DNA from: Cryobacterium sp. PH31-L1
Lineage (GTDB): Bacteria; Actinomycetota; Actinomycetes; Actinomycetales; Microbacteriaceae
Direction of reading: 5' to 3'
Length of the DNA: 64,000 nt
Assembly (NCBI RefSeq): GCF_030063145.1
Contig: NZ_JASISM010000002.1
Location: forward strand, 62,001 to 126,000
In this document: positions 51,547 to 59,525 of the stretch, in pieces
Numbering within the stretch: position 1 is the first letter of the stretch
How the letters are laid out: the number at the start of each line of letters is the position of its first letter
Position numbers and translations under genes: made by a program
Notes under the pieces: model-generated
What the model was told of the DNA's origin: nothing
Database searches by the model: none
Seen by the model: only the letters and a program-made list of their open reading frames with translations

Positions 51547-52856
51547 CGACGTTCAAGGATCGTGAGACGGATGCCCCGGCCGGCAAGTTCACGCTCGCCC
51601 AGGTCCTGGAGATTCTGGCTGGGGGCCGCCTCCCGGTGAGCTTCACCGCCTACGACGGGAGTACGGCGGGACCGCCGGACGCGCCTTTCAGGCTGGACTT
51701 ACTCGCCCCGCGCGGCACGACCTACCTCGCGACCGGCCGCGGCGACCTCGGCCTGGCCCGGGCCTATATTGCCGGCGATCTCGCCCTGAACGGGGTTCAC
51801 CCCGGCGATCCGTACGAGCTCCTCAAAGCGCTCGCCGACAGCCTAGAGTTCACTCGGCCACCGGCGCGCATGATGGTGGACATCATCCGATCCATCGGTG
51901 TCAGACAGTTGCGCCCGATCAGCCCGCCGCCGGAAGAAGCGCAGGCCCGATGGCGGCGCGTCGCCAGCGGGCTGCGGCACAGCAAGACCCGTGACGCCGA
52001 CGCGATCCACCACCACTACGACGTGTCTAACAGGTTCTACGAGTGGGTGCTCGGGCCATCGATGACCTACACCTGCGCCTGCTATCCAGACAGCGACGCC
52101 TCCCTCGACGAGGCGCAGGAGAACAAGTACCGGCTCGTGTTCGAAAAGCTGCGGCTGAACCCCGGCGACATGTTGCTCGATGTGGGGTGCGGCTGGGGCG
52201 GCATGGTGCGCTACGCCGCGCGCCGCGGTATCCGCGCTACCGGTGTGACGCTGTCGCGAGAGCAGGGCGCGTGGGCGCAGCGGGCCATCGTCGACGAGGG
52301 CCTGAGCGATCTGGCAGACGTTCGTTTCGGTGACTACCGTGACATCACCGAAAGCGGATTTGACGCGGTGTCGTCCATTGGGCTGCTCGAGCACATCGGT
52401 GTGCACAACTATTCGTCCTACTTCGGCTTTCTCCAGGCCAGGCTGCGCCCCGGAGGGTTGTTGCTCAATCACTGCATCACCCGGCCGGAAAACCGCACCG
52501 AGCCGGCGACCCGCGGCTTCATCGATCGCTACGTCTTTCCCGACGGCGAGCTCACCGGCTCGGGCCGGATCATCAGCGAGGCGCAGGATGTGGGCCTGGA
52601 GGTGCTGCACGAGGAAAACCTACGCCAGCACTATGCGCTGACGCTGCGCGACTGGTGCGCCAACCTGGTCGAGCATTGGGACGAGGCGGTCGAGGAGGTC
52701 GGGCTCCCCACCGCAAAGGTGTGGGGGCTGTATATGGCGGGCTCGAGGCTCGGGTTCGAGAGCAATGGGATCCAGCTGCACCAGGTACTGATGACCAGGC
52801 CCGACGAACTTGGCCGTGTCGGCGAACTGCCGTTGCGGCCATGGTGGACGCCGTAA
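51543..52856 (+). CDS. bfaB: SAM-dependent fatty acyl methyltransferase, BfaB/TmsB-like
   Basis: A 437-residue member of the cyclopropane-fatty-acyl-phospholipid synthase family. An N-terminal lipid-binding domain precedes the SAM-binding core: HHYDVSNRFYEWVLGPSMTYTCACY, MLLDVGCGWGGMVRYAARRG (SAM motif I), GLLEHIGVHNYSSYF and GGLLLNHCI. It would methylate the double bond of membrane oleoyl chains. Its overlap with the FAD oxidoreductase gene indicates 10-methyl branched acids rather than cyclopropane as final product; this is inferred from the known BfaAB/TmsAB systems. Confidence 0.87.
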   Translation: MTTFKDRETDAPAGKFTLAQVLEILAGGRLPVSFTAYDGSTAGPPDAPFRLDLLAPRGTTYLATGRGDLGLARAYIAGDLALNGVHPGDPYELLKALADSLEFTRPPARMMVDIIRSIGVRQLRPISPPPEEAQARWRRVASGLRHSKTRDADAIHHHYDVSNRFYEWVLGPSMTYTCACYPDSDASLDEAQENKYRLVFEKLRLNPGDMLLDVGCGWGGMVRYAARRGIRATGVTLSREQGAWAQRAIVDEGLSDLADVRFGDYRDITESGFDAVSSIGLLEHIGVHNYSSYFGFLQARLRPGGLLLNHCITRPENRTEPATRGFIDRYVFPDGELTGSGRIISEAQDVGLEVLHEENLRQHYALTLRDWCANLVEHWDEAVEEVGLPTAKVWGLYMAGSRLGFESNGIQLHQVLMTRPDELGRVGELPLRPWWTP

Positions 52857-53179
52857 CCGGTGGGAAAACGGTTCAAGGCGCGGCGGCACCTCACGGAAGA
52901 TCACGGCGAGGTTTTTGCCGTCGTCGCGGCGACGGGCTGGGGTTGCCGCGTCGAGGAAGTCGTCAACGGAGGCATCCGTCGGCTGTCTAAGTCTCGGCCA
53001 TGGCCCCAGTATTGCGTGTGCTCGCCTTCGGCGCCGTGGATTGGCTGGCTATTTCAACAGCCCAGTAGAGCGGATGCTCGCCGCTCACAGCGCGTGCGCT
53101 CCACACAGCTGCTGCAGGTTTCAGCGGATAGGGTTCAACCAGGAGTCAGCTCCCGTTTCACGTGATTGGAGAATGCACC
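52857..53179. other. Gene-poor gap after bfaB
   Basis: A frame beginning with GTG at 52860 runs 101 codons, but it has no family resemblance and no good binding site. No repeat, terminator with T-tract or RNA gene is recognised here. Confidence 0.4.
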
Positions 53180-53362
53180 ATGGCCCAAAACCCCAAACAG
53201 AGCAACAAGGTCGCACGAGCAGCCAGCTCAGGGGGCAGAAATGCCCGGTTCAGCGCTGCAGCGGACACTGCCGCTGCGCGGGCGCGGGCACTGACGGCCC
53301 GAACCCTCGAGGCCCGGGCCCGTGCGGCTCGGAGTGCTGACGACAAAAAGCCCGACCAGTAG
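53180..53362 (+). CDS. Small Ala/Arg-rich basic protein, unknown
   Basis: A 60-residue protein (MAQNPKQSNKVARAASSGGR, then many Ala-Arg steps such as ARARALTARTLEARARAARS, ending DDKKPDQ). GGAGAATG precedes the ATG at a good distance. The composition is low in complexity and strongly helical, as in small nucleic-acid-binding or stress proteins. The opposite strand is also open, so the evidence for coding is modest. It lies alone between bfaB and the convergent MBL gene. Confidence 0.5.
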   Translation: MAQNPKQSNKVARAASSGGRNARFSAAADTAAARARALTARTLEARARAARSADDKKPDQ

Positions 53363-53376
53363 CCTCGCGAATTCAG

Positions 53377-54141
53377 TCAGTGCTCGGTGCGCAGGTAGAC
53401 CAGCTGCGCTGTCACGGAGGCCTCGGCGGCAAACCGCACCGCGGCATCCGTTTGGGCGTAGACGAGATCGGTGACCTGCGCCACGGTCGCTGTGGAACCG
53501 AGTTCACCCAGCGCGGCGCGCACCTGATCGAGACGCTCGTGGCGGTGAGCCAGGTAGGCCATGCAGATGGCCGCGAGGTCGGGCAGAACCGGGCCATGCG
53601 CCGGCAGAACCGTGGCTGGCCCGAGCGCGCGCAGGTTCTCGAGCGACGCCAGATAGTCGGCGAGGCTGGCGTCGACGATCGACGTACCGCGGCCGAGAAC
53701 GGTGTCGCCGGTGAGTACAGAGCCGGCCATGCCGTCGCCCGGCAGGTGCAGGCAGACCGAGTCGTCGGTGTGGCCGGGGGTGGCGAGAACACGGATGCTG
53801 GTGCCAGCGACCGAGAGCAGCTCCCCGTCGCTGAGCGGGTCACCACCCACGCAATAGGCCGCATCGAACGCTCGAACCGGGGCGCCGGAGAGCTCGGCGA
53901 AACGAACGCTGGCCGCCGTGTGGTCGGCGTGCCGGTGGGTGATCAGCACGAGTTCCACCCGACCGGCGGCGGCGAGGGCCGCGAGGTGGCCCTGGTCAAG
54001 CGGCCCCGGGTCAACCACGACGATGCCGCTCGAGTCGGGCGCTCGGATGAGATAGCTGTTGGTGCCGTCGAGCGTCATCGGCCCGGCGTTGGGTGCGAGC
54101 AGGCTGCGGGTGAGCGGGCTCGTGCGCATAATGGCGGGCAT
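53377..54141 (-). CDS. MBL-fold metallo-hydrolase
   Basis: A 254-residue metallo-beta-lactamase-fold enzyme with the metal-binding motif HRHADH (ITHRHADHTAAS), a second His in TPGHTDDS, Asp in TGDTVLG and a final His in PAHGPV. The N-terminus (NAGPMTLDGTNSYLI) and C-terminal helical region resemble LACTB2-like hydrolases, which act on RNA or thioesters. The substrate cannot be told. The start is the ATG at 54141; an ATG four codons in is also possible. Confidence 0.88.
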   Translation of the reverse strand: MPAIMRTSPLTRSLLAPNAGPMTLDGTNSYLIRAPDSSGIVVVDPGPLDQGHLAALAAAGRVELVLITHRHADHTAASVRFAELSGAPVRAFDAAYCVGGDPLSDGELLSVAGTSIRVLATPGHTDDSVCLHLPGDGMAGSVLTGDTVLGRGTSIVDASLADYLASLENLRALGPATVLPAHGPVLPDLAAICMAYLAHRHERLDQVRAALGELGSTATVAQVTDLVYAQTDAAVRFAAEASVTAQLVYLRTEH

Positions 54142-54205
54142 GACAGGCAGCCTACTGCCGCAATCGGCGGCGCCTCCGTCTGAAAGCGCCGCCGATTGAC
54201 GCTGG

Positions 54206-55261
54206 TTACGGGTGAACGATGATCTTGACCGCGGTCTCGTTGTGGTTGATCAGGGTGTCGAAGCCCTGGGTGATCAGGTCATCGAGGGCGATGCGGCCGG
54301 TGATGAACGGGGCAAGCTTGACCCGGCCGTCCTGCACGAGCTTGATCGTGGCGGGGTGGTCGCGCACGTAGGCGATCGTTCCGCGCAGGTCGATCTCCTT
54401 GAGCACCAGCTTCTGCATGTCGATGCTGGCTGGCTTGCCCCAGATCGACACGTTCACGATGACGCCGGCAGGACGTACCGCGTCGAACAGCTGGTTCAGC
54501 ACAACATTCACGCTCGTGCACTCGAAGCAGACGTCAGCTCCGTTGCCGCCGGTGAGTTCGTGCACCCGGGCGACGACGTCTTCTTTGCTGGGGTCGAGCA
54601 CGTGATCGGCCACCCCGGTGACCCGAGCCTTCTCCTTGCGAGCCTCGCTGAGCTCGGACATGATCACGGTCAAGCCCTCGGCCTTGAGCACGGCGGCGAC
54701 GAGCAGGCCGATCGGACCGGCCCCGCCGATGAGGGCGACATCGCCGGCCTTGGCGCCACTGCGCACGAAGGCGTGGTGGGCAACGGAGAGCGGCTCGATG
54801 AGCGCGGCCTCGTCCAGGGGGATATCGCCGATCGCGTGCACCCAGCGGCGGTCGACGACGACCTTCTCGCTGAGTCCGCCACCTCCACCGGCCAGGCCGA
54901 TGAAGCCCATCTTCGTGCACAGGTGGTAGTTGCCAGCCAGGCAGGGAGCGCATTCGTTGCAGACGAAATAGGGTTCGACCACGACGTTGTCGCCGACCGC
55001 GAGGTCGGTCACACCCTCGCCGAGCGCGGTGACGGTGCCGGAGAACTCGTGCCCGAGCGTGACCGGTTCTTCTTCGTGCGAGAGCGGGTGAGGGTGTCCC
55101 TCGGCCGGAATGAAGATCGGCCCTTCGAGGTACTCGTGCAGGTCGGTTCCGCAGATTCCGCACCAGGCGACGTCGATGGCGACGGCTCCCGGTCGAAGTT
55201 CGGGTGCGGGGATGTCCTCGATGCGAATGTCTGCCGGGCCGTGAAAACGAGCTGCCTTCAT
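54206..55261 (-). CDS. Zinc alcohol dehydrogenase, (R,R)-butanediol dehydrogenase-like
   Basis: A 351-residue MDR enzyme. Catalytic zinc ligands are expected in WCGICGTDLHEYL and LGHEFSG, and the structural zinc in CNECAPCLAGNYHLC. The NAD-binding motif is LIGGAGPIGLLVAAVL. The segment GPIFIPAEGHPHPLSHEEEPVTLGHE after the first motif is characteristic of (R,R)-2,3-butanediol dehydrogenases, which interconvert acetoin and butanediol with NAD. It stands alone, divergent from the Nudix gene. The ATG at 55261 lies 12 bases after AAGGAG. Confidence 0.88.
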   Translation of the reverse strand: MKAARFHGPADIRIEDIPAPELRPGAVAIDVAWCGICGTDLHEYLEGPIFIPAEGHPHPLSHEEEPVTLGHEFSGTVTALGEGVTDLAVGDNVVVEPYFVCNECAPCLAGNYHLCTKMGFIGLAGGGGGLSEKVVVDRRWVHAIGDIPLDEAALIEPLSVAHHAFVRSGAKAGDVALIGGAGPIGLLVAAVLKAEGLTVIMSELSEARKEKARVTGVADHVLDPSKEDVVARVHELTGGNGADVCFECTSVNVVLNQLFDAVRPAGVIVNVSIWGKPASIDMQKLVLKEIDLRGTIAYVRDHPATIKLVQDGRVKLAPFITGRIALDDLITQGFDTLINHNETAVKIIVHP

Positions 55262-55414
55262 GATGCTTCACTACTCCTTGCACCGAAACAGCGACCGTAC
55301 CCTCGTGGCACCGGCGATACGCTTCGGCGTACTTTCAGCCTACTGGCCGGGGCGCCGCGAATATCGGACGTTAGGGTGGATCACACTGCACGACCCGATA
55401 CCAAAGGACCGGCG

Positions 55415-56146
55415 ATGACGAACGACACCGAACCAGCGCCCCTGGGAGTCGCGGCGACCGTCGTTCTGTTGCGTGACAGTTCCGCCGGGCCCGAAGTGCT
55501 GCTGCTCGAACGCCCCCGCCACCGCGGTTCGTTCGCCGGCGCCTGGGTGTTTCCGGGCGGCGGCGTCGACCAGGGTGATCGCCGGCAAGCGGATGCCGCA
55601 GCGCCGGCCGACGACGCCGGTTCGGTCTCGCGCACCGAGGCCGCCGAACAGCTCGCCGCACGTCGGGCCGCCGTGCGCGAGGTGCGCGAAGAGACCGGGC
55701 TCGACGTCGCGCCGGACTCTCTCGTAGCCACGGCGCTCTGGGTTCCGCCGTCGAGTGCCCCGAAGCGGCTACGCACCTGGTTCTACCTCACGACGGCGCC
55801 GCCCGGCACCATCGAGCTCGCCGAAGACGAAGTCATCGATTACGCCTGGCTGCGGCCGGAAGCGGCGCTGTCGCGGCACGCATCCGCTCAGATGACCCTG
55901 GTCGCGCCGACCTGGGTGACCCTGCACGGGCTGCAGGGGTATGGGACGGTGGCCGAAATCGTGGCCAGTGCCGGGCAGCGCGGGCTGGCGCACTACGAAA
56001 CCCGGCTTGGCGCGAACGAGCGCGGGCCGGCGCTGTTCTGGGCGGGAGACGTTGCCTACGCCGATGACGCGCTCGCCGAGCGGGATGGCGGGCGGCACCG
56101 TCTCGAAATCGGCCAGGTGCCTTGGGTGTACAGCGTTCGCGAGTGA
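55415..56146 (+). CDS. Nudix hydrolase
   Basis: A 243-residue protein. The Nudix box is GGGVDQGD...AAVREVREETGLDV, interrupted by an insert of about 35 residues rich in Ala, Asp and Arg (RRQADAAAPADDAGSVSRTE) between the first glycine and the REVREETG part. Such inserts occur in the NUDT19-like branch, whose members split acyl-CoA. ERPRHRGSFAGAWVFPGG and TWFYLTTAPPGTIEL support this. AAAGGA precedes the ATG at 55415. The substrate is inferred only loosely. Confidence 0.85.
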   Translation: MTNDTEPAPLGVAATVVLLRDSSAGPEVLLLERPRHRGSFAGAWVFPGGGVDQGDRRQADAAAPADDAGSVSRTEAAEQLAARRAAVREVREETGLDVAPDSLVATALWVPPSSAPKRLRTWFYLTTAPPGTIELAEDEVIDYAWLRPEAALSRHASAQMTLVAPTWVTLHGLQGYGTVAEIVASAGQRGLAHYETRLGANERGPALFWAGDVAYADDALAERDGGRHRLEIGQVPWVYSVRE

Positions 56147-56151
56147 CCTTC

Positions 56152-56294
56152 TCAGTACCAGTTGTGGGTCTCGGAGTGCGCCCAGGCCCCGCAGGGGGTG
56201 CCGTAGCGGGAGGCGAGCCGGACTCGCGCTGCCACCGGGAGACCAGGGTAGGTCAGCTCGGCGCCGCCCAGGCTTGTACCGCGCGCGTGCTGGC
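56152..56294 (-). pseudogene. Remnant of a lytic transglycosylase-like gene (C-terminal end)
   Basis: In a frame different from the adjacent secreted-protein gene, the minus strand encodes RYGTPCGAWAHSETHNWY and a stop at 56152. RYG-PC-AWAH----WY is the usual end of actinobacterial transglycosylase-fold proteins. Nothing upstream in this frame continues the family: the same bases are occupied by the gene at 56295. It is therefore probably a deletion or frameshift relic. Only the last 20 or so codons are convincing. Confidence 0.5.
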
Positions 56295-57221
56295 TCACGG
56301 TGTGGGAAGCAGCGACGGCACGCGGCAGCCCTGGCCGCCGACGAAGTTCAGGCAGTCGTCGAACAGCACCGAGAACGGTTCGAGGGTGGAATCGCCGAAC
56401 CAGGCGTTGTAGAACAGCCAGAAATTGAGGTTGCCGTAGGTCGAGCATCCGTCGCCCTCCTCGCCGGCATTCGCGACGGCGACCGGGTTGGGCTGGTACG
56501 GCGTGTAGTTGTACAGGTTGGCGGTAGCCTGGTTTTTGATGGCGACGGTGGAGGCCCCGCACTCGGCGTTGGGGTTGAAGCCCACGTCGACGCTGCCGAT
56601 CTGGAACGCCCGGTCGGGCTCCTGGGTGTACTGCCGAAACTGCCAGGCGGCGTTGTAGACCTGATTGAAGAAGCCGAAGTACTGGGCGTCGCAGTCCGCG
56701 GTATCCGGGCAACCGTAGCCGGTCGCACGCAGATAACCGGATGCGCTCGGCCGGGTCAGCAGGGACTGCTCCTTTTGCAGAAGCACCAGCAGGACCTCTG
56801 GGCTGATCGTGCAGGCCGCCGCGATCTTCGTGATGATGCGGGCGGCCGTTTCGTTCTCAGCGCCGGGATAGGGCAGGCAGTGCCCGTCGCCCTTGGCCGG
56901 CTGGCTGGTTGTGGTCTCGCGGTACTCCCAGAGGCACGGCACACCGTCGCTCGGCCGGCAGGAGCGAGCCTCGAGAAAGTCCTGGATGCCGCTCTCGGTG
57001 AGGGCGTCCGGGTTGAAGAAGTTGTAATCGCTGATGATGAGGCCGGGGTCGAAGGTGGCCGGGTCGATCGGGGTGGGGTCGGTGGCGTCCACCGCTGCAC
57101 CGGTTGGGGCGGCTGTGGCTGGCGAGGTCGGGCTGGCGATGAGCGTCGCCGCGAGCCCGAGGAGGGCCACTCCCGTCGCGAGAACGCGCAGGGAGCGGCG
57201 GGACAGCGCAAAGGTGCTCAT
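56295..57221 (-). CDS. Secreted protein of unknown function, Cys-rich
   Basis: A 308-residue protein. A signal peptide (SRRSLRVLATGVALLGLAAT) ends near ATAAPTG. The mature part has at least eight cysteines and the segments GLIISDYNFFNPDALTESGI, CTISPEVLLVLLQKEQSLLT and AWQFRQYTQEPDRAFQIG. Similar proteins in Microbacteriaceae are sometimes labelled hemagglutinin, without proof. The helix LLVLLQKEQSL with its Glu is reminiscent of the catalytic helix of lysozyme-like folds, so cell-wall hydrolysis is possible; the transglycosylase relic just downstream may mean the original gene was longer. Confidence 0.7.
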   Translation of the reverse strand: MSTFALSRRSLRVLATGVALLGLAATLIASPTSPATAAPTGAAVDATDPTPIDPATFDPGLIISDYNFFNPDALTESGIQDFLEARSCRPSDGVPCLWEYRETTTSQPAKGDGHCLPYPGAENETAARIITKIAAACTISPEVLLVLLQKEQSLLTRPSASGYLRATGYGCPDTADCDAQYFGFFNQVYNAAWQFRQYTQEPDRAFQIGSVDVGFNPNAECGASTVAIKNQATANLYNYTPYQPNPVAVANAGEEGDGCSTYGNLNFWLFYNAWFGDSTLEPFSVLFDDCLNFVGGQGCRVPSLLPTP

Positions 57222-57250
57222 ATCAAAACCCTAACCGGGCTAGGCCGGCC

Positions 57251-57387
57251 CGCGGCACCTGCGGGAGCCGGGCATCCGCTCGTCGCGGCACCTCTGCGCG
57301 AGCCGGGCAGTAGTTGCTCGCGGCACTCCTTCTAGAACCGGGCACTCGTTCCTAGGGGGGCCGCCATCTTCAAGGAGTGCCGCGAGC
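57251..57387. repeat. Degenerate triple repeat and 16-bp inverted repeat in a divergent promoter region
   Basis: Three loosely repeated blocks, each beginning CGCGGCAC and containing GCCGGGCA or ACCGGGCA, start at 57251, 57284 and 57319 (33-35 bases apart). GCTCGCGGCACTCCTT (57316-57331) is exactly complementary to AAGGAGTGCCGCGAGC (57372-57387). The gap (57222-57485) separates two divergent genes. Confidence 0.7.
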
Positions 57388-57485
57388 TCGCCCAGCGGTT
57401 CCGGCCGCACCGACCGACGCGATCCGGGCCATTCGCGGCCGGTCGGGGTACGGTGGCGACACCTGGCGTGCACCGAGGAGGCCCC

Positions 57486-57842
57486 ATGACCATCAATCAT
57501 TTGCTCGCCGTCGTTCCGGTGGCCGATTTTGAGGCCGCACACCGCTGGTACGAACGACTCATCGGCCGCCCGGCCGACAACGCTCCCATGGCTGGCCTGC
57601 TCGTGGAATGGCGGGTGACCGAGAACGGATGGCTGCAGCTCACGCACGATCCGGCCCGCGCCGGCACCGGTCTGCTCAATTTCGCCGTCGATGACTTGCT
57701 GGCGCACCTCGCCGCAGTGCACGGTCGCGGGCTGGCGCCGGGCGAGATCGTGCAGGCGAACAAAGGCGTGCAGCTCTCCACCATTGTCGACCCGGAGGGC
57801 AACACGATCACTTTCATCGGGCACTTTCGCCAGGTCTATTAG
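57486..57842 (+). CDS. VOC (glyoxalase/bleomycin resistance) family protein
   Basis: A 118-residue single-module VOC protein. HLLAVVPVADFEAAHRWYERLIG at the start and STIVDPEGNTITFIG at the end are the paired beta-alpha-beta motifs. The first metal His is replaced in context by LLAVVPV, so the metal site is uncertain. GAGGAGG lies 4 bases before the ATG at 57486. Substrate unknown; members include glyoxalases, dioxygenases and drug-binding proteins. Confidence 0.82.
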   Translation: MTINHLLAVVPVADFEAAHRWYERLIGRPADNAPMAGLLVEWRVTENGWLQLTHDPARAGTGLLNFAVDDLLAHLAAVHGRGLAPGEIVQANKGVQLSTIVDPEGNTITFIGHFRQVY

Positions 57843-57949
57843 CCCTGTTTCTGCCTGCGCGGTAGCTACGCCGCTGCGCGCGAGGCGAAACTGGGGCGCA
57901 CTGGCGCAGGTCCCGCGCACCGGCGCAGCCGGGCGCGGGCGGCGACCGG

Positions 57950-58813
57950 TCAGGCGGACGGCGCGGGGATGACCACCATGGGCGACTGGATGTTCAGCAC
58001 GATCGAGTGGCTCACCGACCCGAGCAGCAGTTTCGAGATGCCCTTCTGTCCGTGGTCGCCCACGACGAGCAGCGCAGCGCCACGGGCGGCGTCGAGCAGC
58101 GCCGATTGTGGGGCTCCCCGAACGAGGGAGGCCCGAATGACGAGCGACGGAAAGCGGCGAGAGACGGCCAGCAGAGATTCGTCGAGGATGCGCCGATGGG
58201 AGGTCTCGAGCGACTGGAGGAACCGGGCGTCGGGTTCGGTCGTGTCGCGCCAGACCAGCGGTTCCTGCCAGGCGTGGATCGCGTGCAGTTCTTGACCGGT
58301 GCGGTCGGCCTCCTCGGCGGCGAAGTCGGCGGCGGCATTCGACGCGGCCGAGCCGTCGATGCCGACCACGATGCCCGAGTGAGGTTTGTTGTCACCCTGC
58401 GGGATGATTGCGATCGGTCCGTTGGCCGAACCGGCCAGCCTGGCCCCCATCGACCATTCGTAGCGCAGGGTCGACCCGCGGCGGCGGTGCGTTCCGACCA
58501 CGACGAGGGTGTCGGCCCCGCTCAGGGCGCGCAGTTCGGTGATCGGGTCGCCGGAGCGCAGATCGGCATTCACGGTTAGATCGGGGTATTTTGCCCTCAC
58601 CCGGTCTGCGTCGTCCTTGAGTATCTCGCGGGCGCGCACCGTGGTGGATTCCTCGGTAAAGTAATCAGCCGACGACACGGTGCGATCGAGGATGCGCACC
58701 AGATTGAGTTCGCCGTGGTTGCTGCGGGCGAGCGACCAGTCGAGGGCTGCCCTGGCGGGTTCCGACCCGTCCCAGGCAACCACCGTCTGGCTCCGTGTGA
58801 GCGTGTGTGTCAT
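57950..58813 (-). CDS. Universal stress protein, tandem two-domain
   Basis: A 287-residue protein made of two UspA domains. Domain 1 starts VVAWDGSEPARAALDW, domain 2 GIVVGIDGSAASNAAADF. ATP-binding signatures are VVGTHRRRGSTLRYEWSMGA in the first and VVGDHGQKGISKLLLGSVSH in the second, the latter a good G-x2-G-x9-G-S match. In mycobacteria such proteins belong to the hypoxia-induced DosR regulon. A DosR-box-like site lies 100 bases upstream (58913-58926). AAGGGA precedes the ATG. Confidence 0.92.
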   Translation of the reverse strand: MTHTLTRSQTVVAWDGSEPARAALDWSLARSNHGELNLVRILDRTVSSADYFTEESTTVRAREILKDDADRVRAKYPDLTVNADLRSGDPITELRALSGADTLVVVGTHRRRGSTLRYEWSMGARLAGSANGPIAIIPQGDNKPHSGIVVGIDGSAASNAAADFAAEEADRTGQELHAIHAWQEPLVWRDTTEPDARFLQSLETSHRRILDESLLAVSRRFPSLVIRASLVRGAPQSALLDAARGAALLVVGDHGQKGISKLLLGSVSHSIVLNIQSPMVVIPAPSA

Positions 58814-58912
58814 GAGAAAATCCCTTCTTCGGGGCGGGCCACGAGCGGGAATGTCGTGTGATCGTCACCAACGAGTGTTCTTCACGTTAGCCGTCGGCGG
58901 CACCCCCGAGTA

Positions 58913-58926
58913 GGGCCTTAAGCCCC
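58913..58926 (-). promoter_or_regulatory. DosR-box-like site upstream of the universal stress protein gene
   Basis: On the minus strand GGGGCTTAAGGCCC, close to GGGACTTTCGGCCC and GGGACTTCCGGCCC found at 60664 and 60710. It fits the GGGACTWWAGTCCC-type DosR core loosely. Confidence 0.55.
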
Positions 58927-58938
58927 ATCCCGAGTGAT

Positions 58939-59499
58939 TCAGGCGGTGCTGATTAAGCCCGTGAACGGATGCTGCGGCCCGGGCACCGACCGCTCCCGCA
59001 GCATGGTGCCCCACGCCTCGGCGCGGCGCACCTCGCCCGGCACCAGCGCGATGCTCTTGTTCACCAGAAAACTCGTCGCGTCGGCGATGACGTCGGCCCC
59101 GGCGGCGAGCAGGTTCTTGCCGATGCTCTTGGCGGCGTGCCCGGTCAGCAGGATCGGGCCCTCCTGCCGGGTGTCGAACGCCGCAGCGCGGCAGGCCAGC
59201 CCGTTCAGGGACGCGAGCCATTCGCGCACGCCGGAGCCGGCGGCATTCGCTTCGAGGTGCAGGGTGTGCTGGGGCGTGACGGCGGCGTCGATCGCGCCCT
59301 GACGGGTGCTCGGTCGGCTCATGCCGTGCACGTGGGTGGGGCCGCCGACCACGAGCAGGTCGACCTGCGACAGGTCAACGCCCGCGGCCTGATTCGTGGG
59401 CACGAGGATCACTTCGGCCGGGGCCAGGCCGCGCCCGATCGCCTCGGCGATGAGACGAGTGTTGCCGTACATCGATTCGTAGACGATCAGGGCGCGCAT
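58939..59499 (-). CDS. Flavodoxin-domain protein
   Basis: A 186-residue protein. The FMN phosphate loop is VYESMYGNTRLIAEAIGRGL, followed by VDLLVVGGPTHVHGM, the second flavodoxin block. The C-terminal half (AAKSIGKNLLAAGADVIADATSFLVNKS) also fits flavodoxin-like proteins of actinobacteria. It probably carries electrons or senses redox state. GGAGG precedes the ATG. It begins 26 bases after the alcohol dehydrogenase gene and shares its operon. Confidence 0.88.
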   Translation of the reverse strand: MRALIVYESMYGNTRLIAEAIGRGLAPAEVILVPTNQAAGVDLSQVDLLVVGGPTHVHGMSRPSTRQGAIDAAVTPQHTLHLEANAAGSGVREWLASLNGLACRAAAFDTRQEGPILLTGHAAKSIGKNLLAAGADVIADATSFLVNKSIALVPGEVRRAEAWGTMLRERSVPGPQHPFTGLISTA

Positions 59500-59525
59500 G
59501 AAACCTCCAGGCAGTGGACGCGGAA

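Noticed and set aside
52860-53165. 101-codon plus-strand frame after bfaB
   Set aside because: No ribosome binding site, no family resemblance and poor codon use; kept as a gene-poor gap.
54212-55414. N-terminal extension of the Nudix protein
   Set aside because: It is antisense to the butanediol dehydrogenase gene; the ATG at 55415 has AAAGGA and begins the Nudix fold.
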